64,000 bases of DNA from Acorus gramineus. Lineage: Eukaryota > Streptophyta > Magnoliopsida > Acorales > Acoraceae. This document shows, one piece after another, positions 44,028 to 55,900 of this stretch. A program made the position numbers and the translations under genes. The notes beneath the pieces are model-generated. The model searched no databases. It was not told where the DNA came from and saw only the letters and a program-made list of their open reading frames with translations. The stretch is taken from NCBI GenBank assembly GCA_030737835.1, contig JAUJYN010000036.1, positions 1,116,001 to 1,180,000 of the forward strand, given 5' to 3'. How positions within the stretch are numbered: the stretch's first letter is position 1; every line of letters starts with the position of its first letter.

Positions 44028-44939
44028 GTGGGGCAGCTAGATGCGACTAGTCGCCGCCCGTCTGGGTCCCTTATAACCAAAAAGAGGGACCTTCTCTCTC
44101 CCCACATTTTCAAAACGGTTTCTTTCCCTCTCTTCTTCTTCTCTTGCGTTTTAAACCTTAAAAACTTGAGTTTCTTGTCTTTGATTCACCCTAGATCATC
44201 TCTTTCTTCTTGATTTTGAAACCCTAAAAACCTTTTTCGTTCTCCTTTTTCTTGTGAAATTGGGAGAGATGACGAAGGGGAAGAGGATGGCTTCGATGAT
44301 GAAGCGCTTCAAGTCTTCTTGAGAGCAGAGGGGGGGGGGTGTCTCAAGGTCTAGCTCATCGGAGAGCGACAGTTAGGAGAGGAGGGTCGTTGAGGAGACG
44401 ACCCGAATGGTGGAGACACCATTGGTAGGCACGGGTGAGGGTATGGGCGTGTCCTCGTGGGTTGTTCCGAGGGTAGGGAGTAGTGTGATGGGGTATACAT
44501 GCAAGAGGAGGTGTGGGGGTCCATCGGTGGTGGCCGAAGGTCCGGGTTTGGAGGCCGGAGGATCAGCCGAAGGTGTTGTAAGAGAGGTTGGGGTTGAGAG
44601 GGTGGCAAGTATTAGTGAGGAGCAAGCCCGTATCTTGGGCGAGGTCTTCGGCGAGGATGAGGGGGGTCTAGGTGAGGGTGAGACCTAGGTGAGGAGTGAG
44701 GAGGGCTATGGAGGACTATGAGGTGTTGGCCTCCGATGCAGTGGGTGTGGAGGGAAGTGAGGGTGTTGGGGTTGGGGTCGGAGAGGCCGTGGGTGTGGAT
44801 ACGGGGGCCGGTGCTGAGGTTGAAGCTGAGGAGGCCATGGCTGAGGAGGAGGGGGATGATGAGGAAGGAGACGACGATGGGATGGATGATCCCGACAAGG
44901 TTGAGGCGGAGGCTTTTGAAGCCATATGAGCCGCGGTAT
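44028..44939 (+). pseudogene. First exon region of a decayed plant-mobile-domain gene or element
   Basis: A promoter-like ccttataacc lies at about 44070 and a CT-rich leader with aaaccctaaaaacc precedes an ATG at 44269 that opens MTKGKRMASMMKRFKSS and stops. Further open pieces (44407-44688, 44696-44929) encode Gly/Val-rich and then strongly acidic sequence (EAMAEEEGDDEEGDDDGMDD) in shifted frames. A donor-like gccgcg|gtatgc lies at 44938. The matching acceptor is at 49460-49461, so this looks like exon 1 of the gene whose domain exon is at 49462. Either a host-derived pseudogene or a transposon gene fits. Confidence 0.5.
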
Positions 44940-45492
44940 GCCACTATTCCCTTTTGCATGCTATTCTTATGTGTTAGTAGCTTTGGCATATATTAGGCCA
45001 TGGTGTGTATATAATCATAAAAAAAAGGAATGCATAGTAGAAAACTTAATTGATCACAATGAGTTTTGTAAGTGTAGTACGTAGTTTATAGAAGGGGGAT
45101 AAGCTTTTGTACGTATATTATTTTTACTATGTATATATACATATATATATAAAAAGCATGGTGGTGGGATTTGTATATGCATGCATATATGAGTTTAGGG
45201 GAAGGACAATTTTTGAAATAAGTATGCTTCTAGGTGTGATAGTAATATAGGATGGTAGGTAAGCATGCGTTTATGATTACGGTGGTAGTTTATAAGCATG
45301 CTTTACAGGGATGAATAGATTTGTATGACAAAGAAAAAGAAAATGTGTTTGTGTAGTTTTAAGCATGGTAAATCTTGAAGAGTCTTTGGTTGTCTTAAGA
45401 GATAGACCATGGTGGGATTTTTTTGGGGAAAGAAGGGGTGTATTTTATGTTTGAATATTTCATGCTTTGTTTAATTTTTAGTATATTGGAAT

Positions 45493-48400
45493 TGTCACGT
45501 CCCAGGGCGGCCATCCCCGAGACATGGCAATAATGAAATATCAGCTATCAATACCTGAGGTCAATAAAGACTCCAACAACAACACACAAGGTGGCAAAGC
45601 AAGGATAATGATAACTGACTGAAAAGCGGAAGCATAATATATAAACAATGTCTGTAAACCAAAAACATTATTACAGACTCGAATACACAATCACTGTCCT
45701 GTGAGAACCAAGTCTAGTCCAAAACAAATACAACCTGTGCCACATGCATGATTTACAATACATATAATGACTCTAGGACTGCTGACAGCCTCGCACTCGC
45801 CACCCGACGAAAGAACGCTTCACGCCCATAAGACCATGCCACAGGGAAGCTCCAGCTCCACGCCCAACACTGCCCTTGAAAAGAAACAGTATGTGAGGGG
45901 TGAGCTACAAGCTCAGTGAGTGGCTGGAAACCAATCACCATACAACAGTTCAATGCTAACACAATTTCCTTTCAAGGAAAAACATGGGTAGAAACCCAAT
46001 GGATAACAGGGTCACGCGGCGGCGCAACCAACCTCACCCTCACCCTCACTCCCGGAGGAAGACTCTTGGGACTTTTGGGGAGAGACCATACCGTTGGTCG
46101 AAGAGACGCGGAATTACTGGTCCACACAACACTACTGGATCACCAACCTCACCCTCACTCCCGGAGGGAGACTCTTGGGTCTCTTGGGGAGAGAAGATAC
46201 CGTTGGTCAATGAGACCCCAAATTACTGGTCTACACAACACTACTGGATCATCTACATCGAGATAACTACCCAACGATGTCTTTGAGCATCGATACGCAA
46301 CCGGACCCAACAACTATGGGAACGGACGAACCACGAATGGGTCACGCGGTGACGTGTCTTCACCTCATCCTCACCCTCACCCTTTACAGGTGACATAGGA
46401 CTTTTGGAGAGATTAGACTCCTCTACTCCCTTGGTCGACCAGTAGCCCTTTCCCTGGGTAGTCACTACCTAGTATACTCTAACTATCAGTACGCTTCCGA
46501 ACGCCTCGGTGGTACCTACGGATGGGAACCCTCTGTCAGGACAGCTTTTCCAACGCCGGGAAGTTCCTACATCGGATCCAATGAAGGGGAGAACGATTCC
46601 ACGCTCGCAATATCATTCGTTAGCCCTCTCCCGGGTAGCCTCTACCTGGTATACCCCCACGATCAGTACATCTTGCCGCATGCATCGATAGTACCTACAG
46701 GTGGGGGCCCTCTGTCAGGACAGCTACAACCCGGGCCTCTTCATCACGGACGACATTGGGAGTAAACATTCCATGTTCACAAAGCGAACCCAATGGAAAA
46801 ACTACTCTCGATAATCACATATCGATGATATCGAATACTATTGCACTCCCACACGGTTGCGTCGCTCGGACACAAGGGGGGGGGGGTTGCCTCTGCTCTC
46901 ACGCAGAAATAATCCCAAGGCACATAACCCAACAAGCGGTTCATATACACGCCTCGCACGGGTAGGCCCAGCTTAATGCCACAACTACCGGCTTAACAAA
47001 ACCGATAAGATAATGAATTCTCCTGAATTCCAAACGAGTGCATCGCTCGGATGCACGGGGCGATTACATCGCTAGCGCTCTAACTAATAAGGTACAACCC
47101 GACAACGGGTCATACCCACGCCTATTTCAGATAGGCCTAATCAGTTTTAACATGCGCATAATTATTACAGGAGAATTCTATCACTGAAGGAACTTGATCC
47201 ACATGCACAATAACATATGCTTAACTATAGGGTTTCTCCCTAACATGAGTATATGGCATAAACAACATATCATGCAACATACATACAAGGCAAGGCCTAA
47301 CTACACATGCATATGAGGGCACTAATCGTATAAACATCCAAAATATACACTAACATGCGTTGGATATCGCCAACTTAAAAGGGAAGGGTCAAGCGCGATC
47401 TCGCGCACTAACAGGTGAATGCTAATATTCTGAACGAACCCGAGTCGAGTAGGAAATCGCCTCTACTTACTCAGTTCGTGCAGAGGGAGAGGGCGAGAGA
47501 GATCATCATCTCATGAAGTTGGTCATAGCTTTGTCCCATTAGCATGGGCGCAACAACTACACCACGCCCTCGAGTGTTATCGAAAGGGAATATTAAGAAG
47601 GTGCCCGTTATTAACCCAGACTTAATCATGTTGGATATTTCCAATTTGTATGGTGGGAGTAGTATTACAATACTACCTAAGGCATGCCATATTCTATACA
47701 TCCATACACATTACAAAAATACATGCCCATACTAGAGGGGCGCATGCAACACAATCATTCATACATGAATACAATACATGTATATAAGCCTAGCATGCAA
47801 GATATCTAACATATTATAGCTTAAGCATGGCCATACTACTTATCTACACAAGTAGTATAGCTAAGGTGCCCCATCGATGCGCGACGCGCGACTACGCGCG
47901 TCGAGCGCATCCCGAGGGGGGGGGATTGGATCGAACCACTCACCATTACCCGGGACCTTGCGCATCCCATCCGACGAGATCTGCAAGGTAAGGGCATCAA
48001 ATTTGGTGAGTAACATCACAATTTAACACTTAGAAATCACTAGAATTACTAAAGACTTAGACATGCACGCATACGGGCTCGCACGCATGCGAGCATGCGC
48101 GTACGCACGCATGCCCAAGTGCCCCAGCACCTACCCGAGACCCTGGGCAGCCCCGCGCATGCCCCAGCACGCGCACGCACACGCACGCACGCGGGCGCAC
48201 TTGCACACAGCCGCGCGCCCAAACCCGCCCAGACAACCTGCCCCGCGCGCACGCACGCACGCTCGCGCGCGCCCTCGCGCACTCATGCGCAGGACCCGCG
48301 CGCACCGCGCGCGCTGCCACTGCCTCTGCCCCTCTGTGCGCGCGTCTGCTCCTGCCACTGCCCCTCTGCGCGCGCGCGCGTCTGCTCCTGCCACTGCCCC

Positions 48401-49358
48401 CGCCTGCTCCTGCCACTGCCCCTCTGCGCGCGCGTGCGTGCGCACCCCCGCAGACAGACCCGCGCGCCCGGCACTCTTTTAACCTCTTTAACCCCTCCCC
48501 CACACTTCTCACTCACCCTAAACCAATTACCTAGCATGCATGACTTCCCAACAACCCCTAAGCCATGAAAAACCAAAGAAAAGAAGGGGATGAGCTCACC
48601 TAGGGAGGGGGAATGAAAGGGGGAGATTCGGGGGCCCTCGATGCACCTGCGACCACCTCAACCACCACCACCACTACCACCACCTCCACAGCCCTCCTCA
48701 GCCTTCTTTGGCTGCAAAACAGGGGGGGAAAAGGCATGAGAGGGAGCTTGAGAGAAGAGAATCAACAACAACAACAACTACTTGCACAAACACCTTCTTG
48801 TGCTTCCTTCTTCACCTTCTCCTTCATTGCTTCTTCCTTCTCCTTCTCCACACACACAAAGAGGGGAAAAAGAGACCAAGAGAGGGAGAGAAAGAGAGAT
48901 CCACGAGTTGGGAGAGAGGGGGAGAGAGAGAGAGGGCAAAATGGTCATTTCCATGCCCAAATAGTGTTTTGGGGTGACCATAAGGGGGTGGTGAGGTTAG
49001 GGTTAGGCTCACCCTCACTCAACCACTTATTTTTTCTTTATTGGGAAGCGTGCGGAGAAGCACCACACACACAAAAATATCTCACCCACCGAAACCCAGT
49101 AACGGCCAAACCCGGATGCGATTCAGAACTGCATATTTTTCAAAATGTTACCGGAATTCGATGAAATTTTTATGGGTAGTACTAAACGGTACCAGGACCC
49201 ATAATATGCAGTTAGATTTCCAATCAGAGTACTCTAACTCCCGCAGGTGGCTAAAAGCCAAAATTTTAGCGACTCCGATCGAAAAAGAAAAAGGCCCTGA
49301 ATGACCCAGATGTAACCAAGGCTTAACCGAAATGGCTCCAAATGACACAGGCATAACA
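45493..49358 (-). mobile_element. Solo LTR-B (3.9 kb)
   Basis: The plus strand begins TGTCACGTCCC and ends GACACAGGCATAACA. The flanks are GGAAT (45488-45492) and TGAAT (49359-49363), a five-base duplication with one mismatch. No primer-binding site or PPT is attached. It holds an extra copy of the ctcactcccggagg block (46045 and 46157), the GC-rich tract at about 48064-48470, hairpins at 47833-47858 and 47876-47911, and poly-G runs. Confidence 0.9.
47833..47911. repeat. Paired hairpins conserved in LTR-B
   Basis: The first inverted repeat is atactactt...aagtagtat with an 8-base loop (47833-47858). The second is gatgcgcgacgcgcg...cgcgcgtcgagcgcatc (47876-47911), a stem of about 15-17 bp. Matching second hairpins occur at 14233-14268, 23881-23916, 51274-51309, 53066-53101 and 62515-62550. 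The first also occurs at 51327-51352 and 62568-62593. They lie just inside the third intron-like segment of the LTR. Confidence 0.8.
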
Positions 49359-49461
49359 TGAATATTTTTCTAAGGACGGTTTAGAATGAAAAATTCATTT
49401 GGGATTCTCACCCTTCAAACGTCTTTTGTTTTGGACTAATCCCTTTCTTCTGTTGTCTCAG

Positions 49462-49913
49462 CGACCGAATCGCATTCGAGCTTTATGGCACAGAACCAAG
49501 AGGTGGTATGATGCCCTAAGGCCGGAGGACAGGAGCCTAGTGGATGGAACGGGCTTTCGCTCCTTTCTGATCGAGCCATTCCATGTCCACCGCCCATATT
49601 TGGAGGCGTTGGCAGAGAGATGGGATCCAGAGAGCTATGCCTTCATCCTCCCCACGGGTGTAGTGATGCCGACGTTGGAGGACGTCCAGTGGATCACTGG
49701 TTTTCCAGTTTTAGGAGAGGCGGTGATTGCGGCTACATGTGCTGATTATAAGGCCCTCTTCTAAGAGCTGATTGGGGAGTGGGAGGTCATGGAGCGGGAG
49801 AGGATGATGAACCAAATCCCTCTAGGCTAGTTGTCAAGGCGGTACGGCCTTGGTTCTTTCACGCTGCGCCAGAAGGGTGAAGCAGTGACCAGCTATGAGA
49901 GGAGGAGGTTGAT
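49462..49913 (+). pseudogene. Plant mobile domain (PMD) exon, two stops, cut by E3
   Basis: After the acceptor the frame reads RALWHRTKRWYDALRPED, GFRSFLIEPFHVHRPYLEAL, AERWDPESYAFILPTGVVMP and TLEDVQWITGFPVLGEAV. A conserved ERW.PES..F.LP.G...PTLEDV..I.G.PV.GEAV pattern is the hallmark of the plant mobile domain (aminotransferase-like, as in MAIN/MAIL proteins and in several plant transposons). In-frame stops occur at 49762 (TAA) and 49828 (TAG). E3 interrupts the frame at 49914 after TTGAT. The remainder lies beyond the window. Confidence 0.7.
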
Positions 49914-52900
49914 TGTTATGCCTGTGTCATTTGGAGACATTTCGGTTAAGCCTTGGTCACATCTGGGTCATTCAGGGCCTTTTTCTTTTTCGATCGGAGT
50001 CGCTAAAATTTTAGCTTTTAGCTACCTGCGGGAGTTGGAGTACTCTGATTGAAAATCTAACAACATATTATGGGTCCTGGCACTGTTTCGTACTACCCAT
50101 AAAAATTTCATCGAATTCCGGTAATGTTTTGAAAAATATGCAGTTCTAAACCGTATCCGGGTTTTGAGAGTTCCTGGTTGGTCGAACAGTGGGAGATATT
50201 TTGAGGATGTGGTGACCTTTGGTAACCTTACCCCCACCTTGCTTAGTGATGAAGAAACCATTGGTCTTTTGGTATGTGAGTGGGTGAGCCTAACCCTAAC
50301 CTCACCACCCCCCTTATGGTCACCCCTAGACACTATTTAGGCATGAATATGACCTTTTTGCCCTTTCTCTCTCTCCCCCTCTCTCCGATTTCGTGGAAAA
50401 CCTTCTCTCCCTCTCTTGGTCTCTTTTTTTTCTCCTCTTTGTGTGTGAAGAAGGAGGAAGAAGCAATTGAAGGAAAAGATGAAGAAGAAGCACAAGAAAG
50501 AGTGAGAAAGGGTGAGTATGTGTTGTTGTTGTTGTTGTTGTTTCTCTTCTCTCTATCCCCTTCTCATGCCCCTTTGCACCCCTGTTTTCTGCCATGAAGG
50601 GCTTAAGGAGATGCTGATGAGGTGGTGGTGGTTGAGGTGGTCGTGGGTGTGTCGAGAACCCCGCATCTCCCCATTTCCCTCCCCCTGTTTTGGTAAGGCA
50701 GCACTCTGTATTTTAAAGATCTCAGTGAATCTAGTATTTAGAGGCACATTTCTTGGATTATGTCTTCATATGATATGATCATCTATGTGTCTACTTGGTA
50801 TATATGAAATTTGGGGTCATTATGATATATGTGGTGCAAGTTATAACCTGTTTTGCATGGCCTATCCAGATTCGCGTAGGAATTGACCTGCTTCTGGAAA
50901 TAATTTATTTCGGGCTTGTAGAGGAAAAATTAGGTTCTAATGTCTGCATGGATTATGATCCCAGCATATCAGAGAATGTGCATGTTTTATTTCATAATTT
51001 TTGGAAGTGTATTGGGTGCTGTGGAGATCAATTAGTAGGGCTGGTTGCAGCAGGTTTGGCAGTTTTGCTTGGTTGAGTGTCAAGGAGTTGTTTGCATGTG
51101 TCTTGGGTGATAATATGGAAGTATCAGGAGTTAGGGTCTTCATGAAGTAGGCTTATATGTGTGATAGGAGGTTCCATATTTTAATTGTGGATCATTGGTT
51201 GTGTTTTGCAGATCTCGTAGACCGGACGCGCGACGATCCGGGTATCTGTGAGTGGTTTGATCCAACCCCTCGAGATGCTCTCGACGCGCGTAGTCGTGCG
51301 TCGCGCATCGATGGGGCACCCTAGCTATACTACTTATGTAGATAAGTAGTATGGCCATGCTTAAACTATAATATGTTAGATATCTTGCATGCTAGGCTTA
51401 TATTGCATGTATTGTATCCGTGTATGGATGTATAGAATATGGCATGCCTTAGGTAGTATTGTAATTGTTGTGCCTGTGTCATTTGGAGCGCTCTGTTTGA
51501 AAATTTGGGTACATAATTTTTTTCCTAGAAGTTATGTATTCCTGATTTGGTATTTGGATTTGATTTTGTTAAAATCCAAGATGATGAGGTTTAAATATGA
51601 TTTTATTATGAGATGTCCAGTTTTGAGTTAGCTTTCGCACAGAAGTGGAATTAGATCAACTGGATTCTTGTAGTAAAAGTTATGGGTATTTTTCCAAGTA
51701 TACCCCGGGGATGGAAATTCTGGCAGCAGCCCTGTTCCATGTTTAGCTCTAATTTCGGAATAGCTGGAGGGATTATCTGATCTTGGCATGAACATGAAAG
51801 TTGTAGATAATCTTCTTAGCTTTCCAACGGACTTAGAATCGTGCAATTCGGAGCTGTATCGAGGAAGTTATGGCTGTTCCAGTGAAGCTTGCGCAGAATT
51901 TCTAGTCGAAGGGCGACTTAGTCATTCCCCCTTAGATATTTGTGATAAAATATCTTCTCCTCTCTCTCTCCCCTCACTCCCCACGTTGACTAGCTTTTCT
52001 GGTCCCTATTCCTCCCACACAAAGCCCCCCATGTGTTTGTGTGTTTTGTCCCAATGAGAAGAAGAGAAGGAGATGGTGAAGGAAGAAGAGAAGGTAGGTT
52101 TTGTTGTTGTTGTTTGTTCTCCTCTCTCTCAAGCTCCCTTTACATGGTTTCCCCCCCCCCTGATTTTCAGCTGAAGAGGAGGCTGAGGAGAGGCTGAGGA
52201 GGTGGTGGTAGTGGTGGTGGCGGTTGAGGTGGTCGCGGGTGCGTCGAGGGCCCCTGAACCTCCCCCTTTTGTTCCCCCTCCAAGGTGAGCCTTTCCCCTC
52301 CTTTTCTTGATTTTTAGGGCTTAAGGGGCTGTTGGGAAGGTCATGCATGCTAGGTAGATGGGTTAGGGTGTGTGTGAGGGGTTGGGGAGGGTTAAAATGA
52401 GGTTGGGATGGGCTGGGCGCGCGCTGGGCCTAGTCTGCACGCAGGCGCGCGCGCAGGCGGGCGCTGACAGGCTCTGGCAGGCGCGCAGACGCGCGCGGGC
52501 GCGTGCGCGTGCGTGTGAGTGCGCGGGTGCGCGTGGGTACAGGCGCGAACGGGCGTGCGCGCCAGCGTGCGCGCGCGCAGGCAGGGCGCTTGGGCATGCG
52601 CCTGGGCGCGGGGCTGGGGACCAGTGCGCGTGCTGGGGCGTGCGCGGGGTGCTGCGCGGGGGGCGCGCAGGGCCGGACGCGCGGTGCGTCCGGGCGCTCG
52701 GGAGCGTGCGCGCGCGTGCAGCAGAGCGTCTGGGCGCGCGGGCAGGCGCGCGGCAGTGTGCCGAGGGTGCTGGGATGCTTGCGTGCGCGTGCGGGGGGGG
52801 GGGGGGGCATGCGTGTGGCTGCCCAAGTGTTCGGGTAGGTGTCGGGGCACTCGGACTCGCGTGCGTACGTGCGTGCTCGCATGCGTGCGAGCCCGTATGC

Positions 52901-55900
52901 ATGCTTGTCCGAGTATTGGGTATTTCTAATCATTTCTTTGTGTAAATTGTGTTGTTTCTCACCAGTTGGATGCCCCTACCTTGCAGATCTCGTCGGATGG
53001 GATGCGCGAGGTCCCAGGTCGTAAGGTGAGTGGTTTGATTCCAATCCCCCCCCCCCCTCTCTAGGGATGCGCTCGACCCGCGTAGACGCGCGTCGCGCAT
53101 CGATGGGGCTCCCTAACTAATATGTAGATGTTTTGCATGCTAGGGATATACATCCATGTATCGTGTATAGAGGCCCGTACATGCCTGGACGCCATGTCCT
53201 GTACTTAAAAGCCTTGATCTATGCATGATCAATATGATGTATCCATGCCACCTTAGACTTTGTATGCTAGGGATATGCACCCTTATATCATGTATAGCGG
53301 CCTATGCATGCCTAGACACCTTGCCTCGACCTATGCATGTTCCCATTTAGTTTAACTTATTTAAATCAATGCGAGCATATTGTTGTTAGCATGCCTTAGA
53401 GAATATTATAACCTCGTTGTTATAATATGTGTCTCCCCGCATCTTAGTTATGCGCCCTGGAGGAATTCTTGTGTAATCATGACATTAGAAATGTTAGGAA
53501 GCGATGTCGGCGGATCCATGAGGATCATATTCGCGTGAGTAGGCTGTCTTCTCCTTATTGGTTGGGATCCAAGGTAGGAACTCCCCGGCGTTAGCTGGCC
53601 TGGCAGAGGGCTCCCATCTATAGGTACCTCCTTATGTGTTTCGGACTGTGCTGAATCATGGGAATATACCGGGTGAATGCTACGAGGGTGGGAGAGGCTA
53701 CCCAGTGGGGCCAGGGGAGGAGAGCGGTCTAGTCTATCCCAACAGCCCATGTCACCCCTTTGAGGTTGAGGGTGAGGGTGGGGTGGGTCAGCGATGTTAC
53801 GACCCACTAGCTTGTGTAGTTACTCCCGTTTAGGGACTATGACTACTTTGAGGTTAATGTGAGTGTGTTGGTTGTTGTTATGCATGTGTGTGATATCTCA
53901 CTGAGCGAATATCGAGAGTGGTTGTTTTCCATTGGGTTTCGCTTTGCGAACATGGGATCGTTCTCCCCTTCGTTTGGATCCGATGTAGGGACTCCCCGGC
54001 GTTGGCTATACCTGTCAGAGGACTAGGTGGAGGCCACGAGGGGTGGGAGAGGCTACCGGTGGACCAAGGGTAAGAGCAGTGAGTTGAGGAGATCGGGTTG
54101 TAGATACTACCCGCGAGAGGGTTATTGAATGATGTCGCGAGCGTGGAATCGTTCTCCCCTTCGTTGGATCCGAGTAGTGACATCCCCGGCGTTAGACAGG
54201 CTATCCTGACAGAGGGCTCCCACGCGTCGCCTCGTGACCCATTCATTGTTCGACCGTTCCCATAGATGTTGGGTCCGGTCTCGTGATGGATGTTGAAGGA
54301 CATCGATGGACGATTATCTAGATGTAGATGATCTAGTAGTGTTGAGTAGACCAGTAAATCCGGGTCTCTTCGACCGATGGCATGGTCTCTAGACCAGTAA
54401 ATCCGGGTCTCTTCGACCGACGGTATGGTCTCTCCCCATAAGTCCCAAAAGACTCCCTCCGGGAGTGAGGGTAAGGATGAGGTGGGTCGCACCGCCGCAT
54501 GACCCTTTTATCCATTGGGATTCTACCCATGTTTTTCCTTGAAGAAGAGAATTGATTATGTATTGAACTGTAGAATGGTGATTGGTTTCCAGCCACTCAC
54601 TGAACTTGTAGCTCACCCCTCGCATACTGTTTCTTTTCAGGGGCAGTGTTGGGCGTGGAGCTGGAGCGTCCTATGGCGTGGTCTTATGGGCGTGGAGCGT
54701 TCTGCCGGCGGGTGGCGAGTGCGTGTGGCACAGGTTGTATTTTCTTTGGTCTAGGCTTGGCTTCCACAGGACATTGATTGTGTATTCGGGTCTGTAATAA
54801 TGTTTTTGATTTACAGACATTGTTATATATTATGCTTCCGCTTTTCAGTCAGTTATCTTTATCTTGCTTTGCCGCCTTGTGTATTGTTGTTGGTGTCCTT
54901 ATTGACCTCAGGTATTGATAGCTGATATTATATTTTATTATTGCCACGTCTCGGGGACGCCTGGGGCGTGACAGTAATACTACTCCCACCATATTAATTG
55001 GAATATCCAGCATGATTAAGTCTGGGTTATTAATGGGCACCTGCCTAATATTCCCTTGCGATAAGACTCGAGGGCATGGTGTAGTTGTTGCGCCCATGCT
55101 AATGGGGCAAAGCTATGACCAACTTCAAGAGATGATGATCTCTCTCTCGCCCTCTCCCTCTGCACGAACTGAGTAAGTAGAAGCGATTTCCTACTTGACT
55201 CGGGTTCGTTTGGAATATTGGCATGCACCTATTAGTTCATGTACATAACTAAGATATAATTCTCATGTATATATATATATGCGCATGTTAAAACTGATTA
55301 GGCCTATTTGAAATAGGCGTGGGTATGACCCGTTGTCAGGTTGTACCTTATTAGTTAGAGCACTAGCGATGTAATCGCCCCTGTGCATCCGAGCGATGCA
55401 CTCGTTTGGAATTCAGGAGAATTCATTATCTTATCGGTTTTGTTAAGCCGGTAGTTGTGGCATTAAGCTAGGCCTACCCGTGCTAGGTGTGTATATGAAC
55501 CGCCTGTTGGGTTATGATCCTTGGGGTAATTTCTTTGTGAGAGCAGAGGCAACCCCCTTGTGCCCGAGCGACGCAACCGTGTGAGAGTACAATAGTGTTC
55601 GATATCATCGATATGTGATTATCAAGAGTAGTCGTTTTTCCATTGGGTTCGCTTTGCGAACATGGAGTTTTCTTCCCAATGTCGTCCGTGTTGAAGCGGC
55701 CCGGGTTGTTGTAGCTGTCCTGACAGAGGGCCCCCACCTATAGGTACTATCGATGCATGTGGCAAGATGTACTAATCATGGGGGTATACCAGGTAGAGGC
55801 TACCCGGGAGAGGGCTAACGAATGATATTGCGAGCGTGGAATCGTTCTCCCCTTCGTTGGATCCGTAGAGGAACTCCCCGGCGTTGGAAAAGCTTTCCTG

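Larger units (their letters stand above)
44939..49461 (+). other. Intron of the plant-mobile-domain pseudogene, expanded by a solo LTR
   Basis: AT-rich sequence runs from GTATGC at 44939 to a polypyrimidine tract and cag at 49461 (tttcttctgttgtctcag). Removing the solo LTR-B and one target copy leaves about 650 bp, a normal plant intron length. It contains no coding signal. Confidence 0.5.

Noticed and set aside
44028-44032. GTGGG as the target duplication of E2.
   Set aside because: E2 is chimeric and its other end is lost at 32367, so no matching copy exists to support it.
53878-54492. 204-codon minus-strand ORF in the solo LTR-B, and comparable ORFs at 12484-13313, 22229-22468 and 45916-46286.
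   Set aside because: They follow the tandem LTR blocks and change frame between copies; there is no codon-level conservation.
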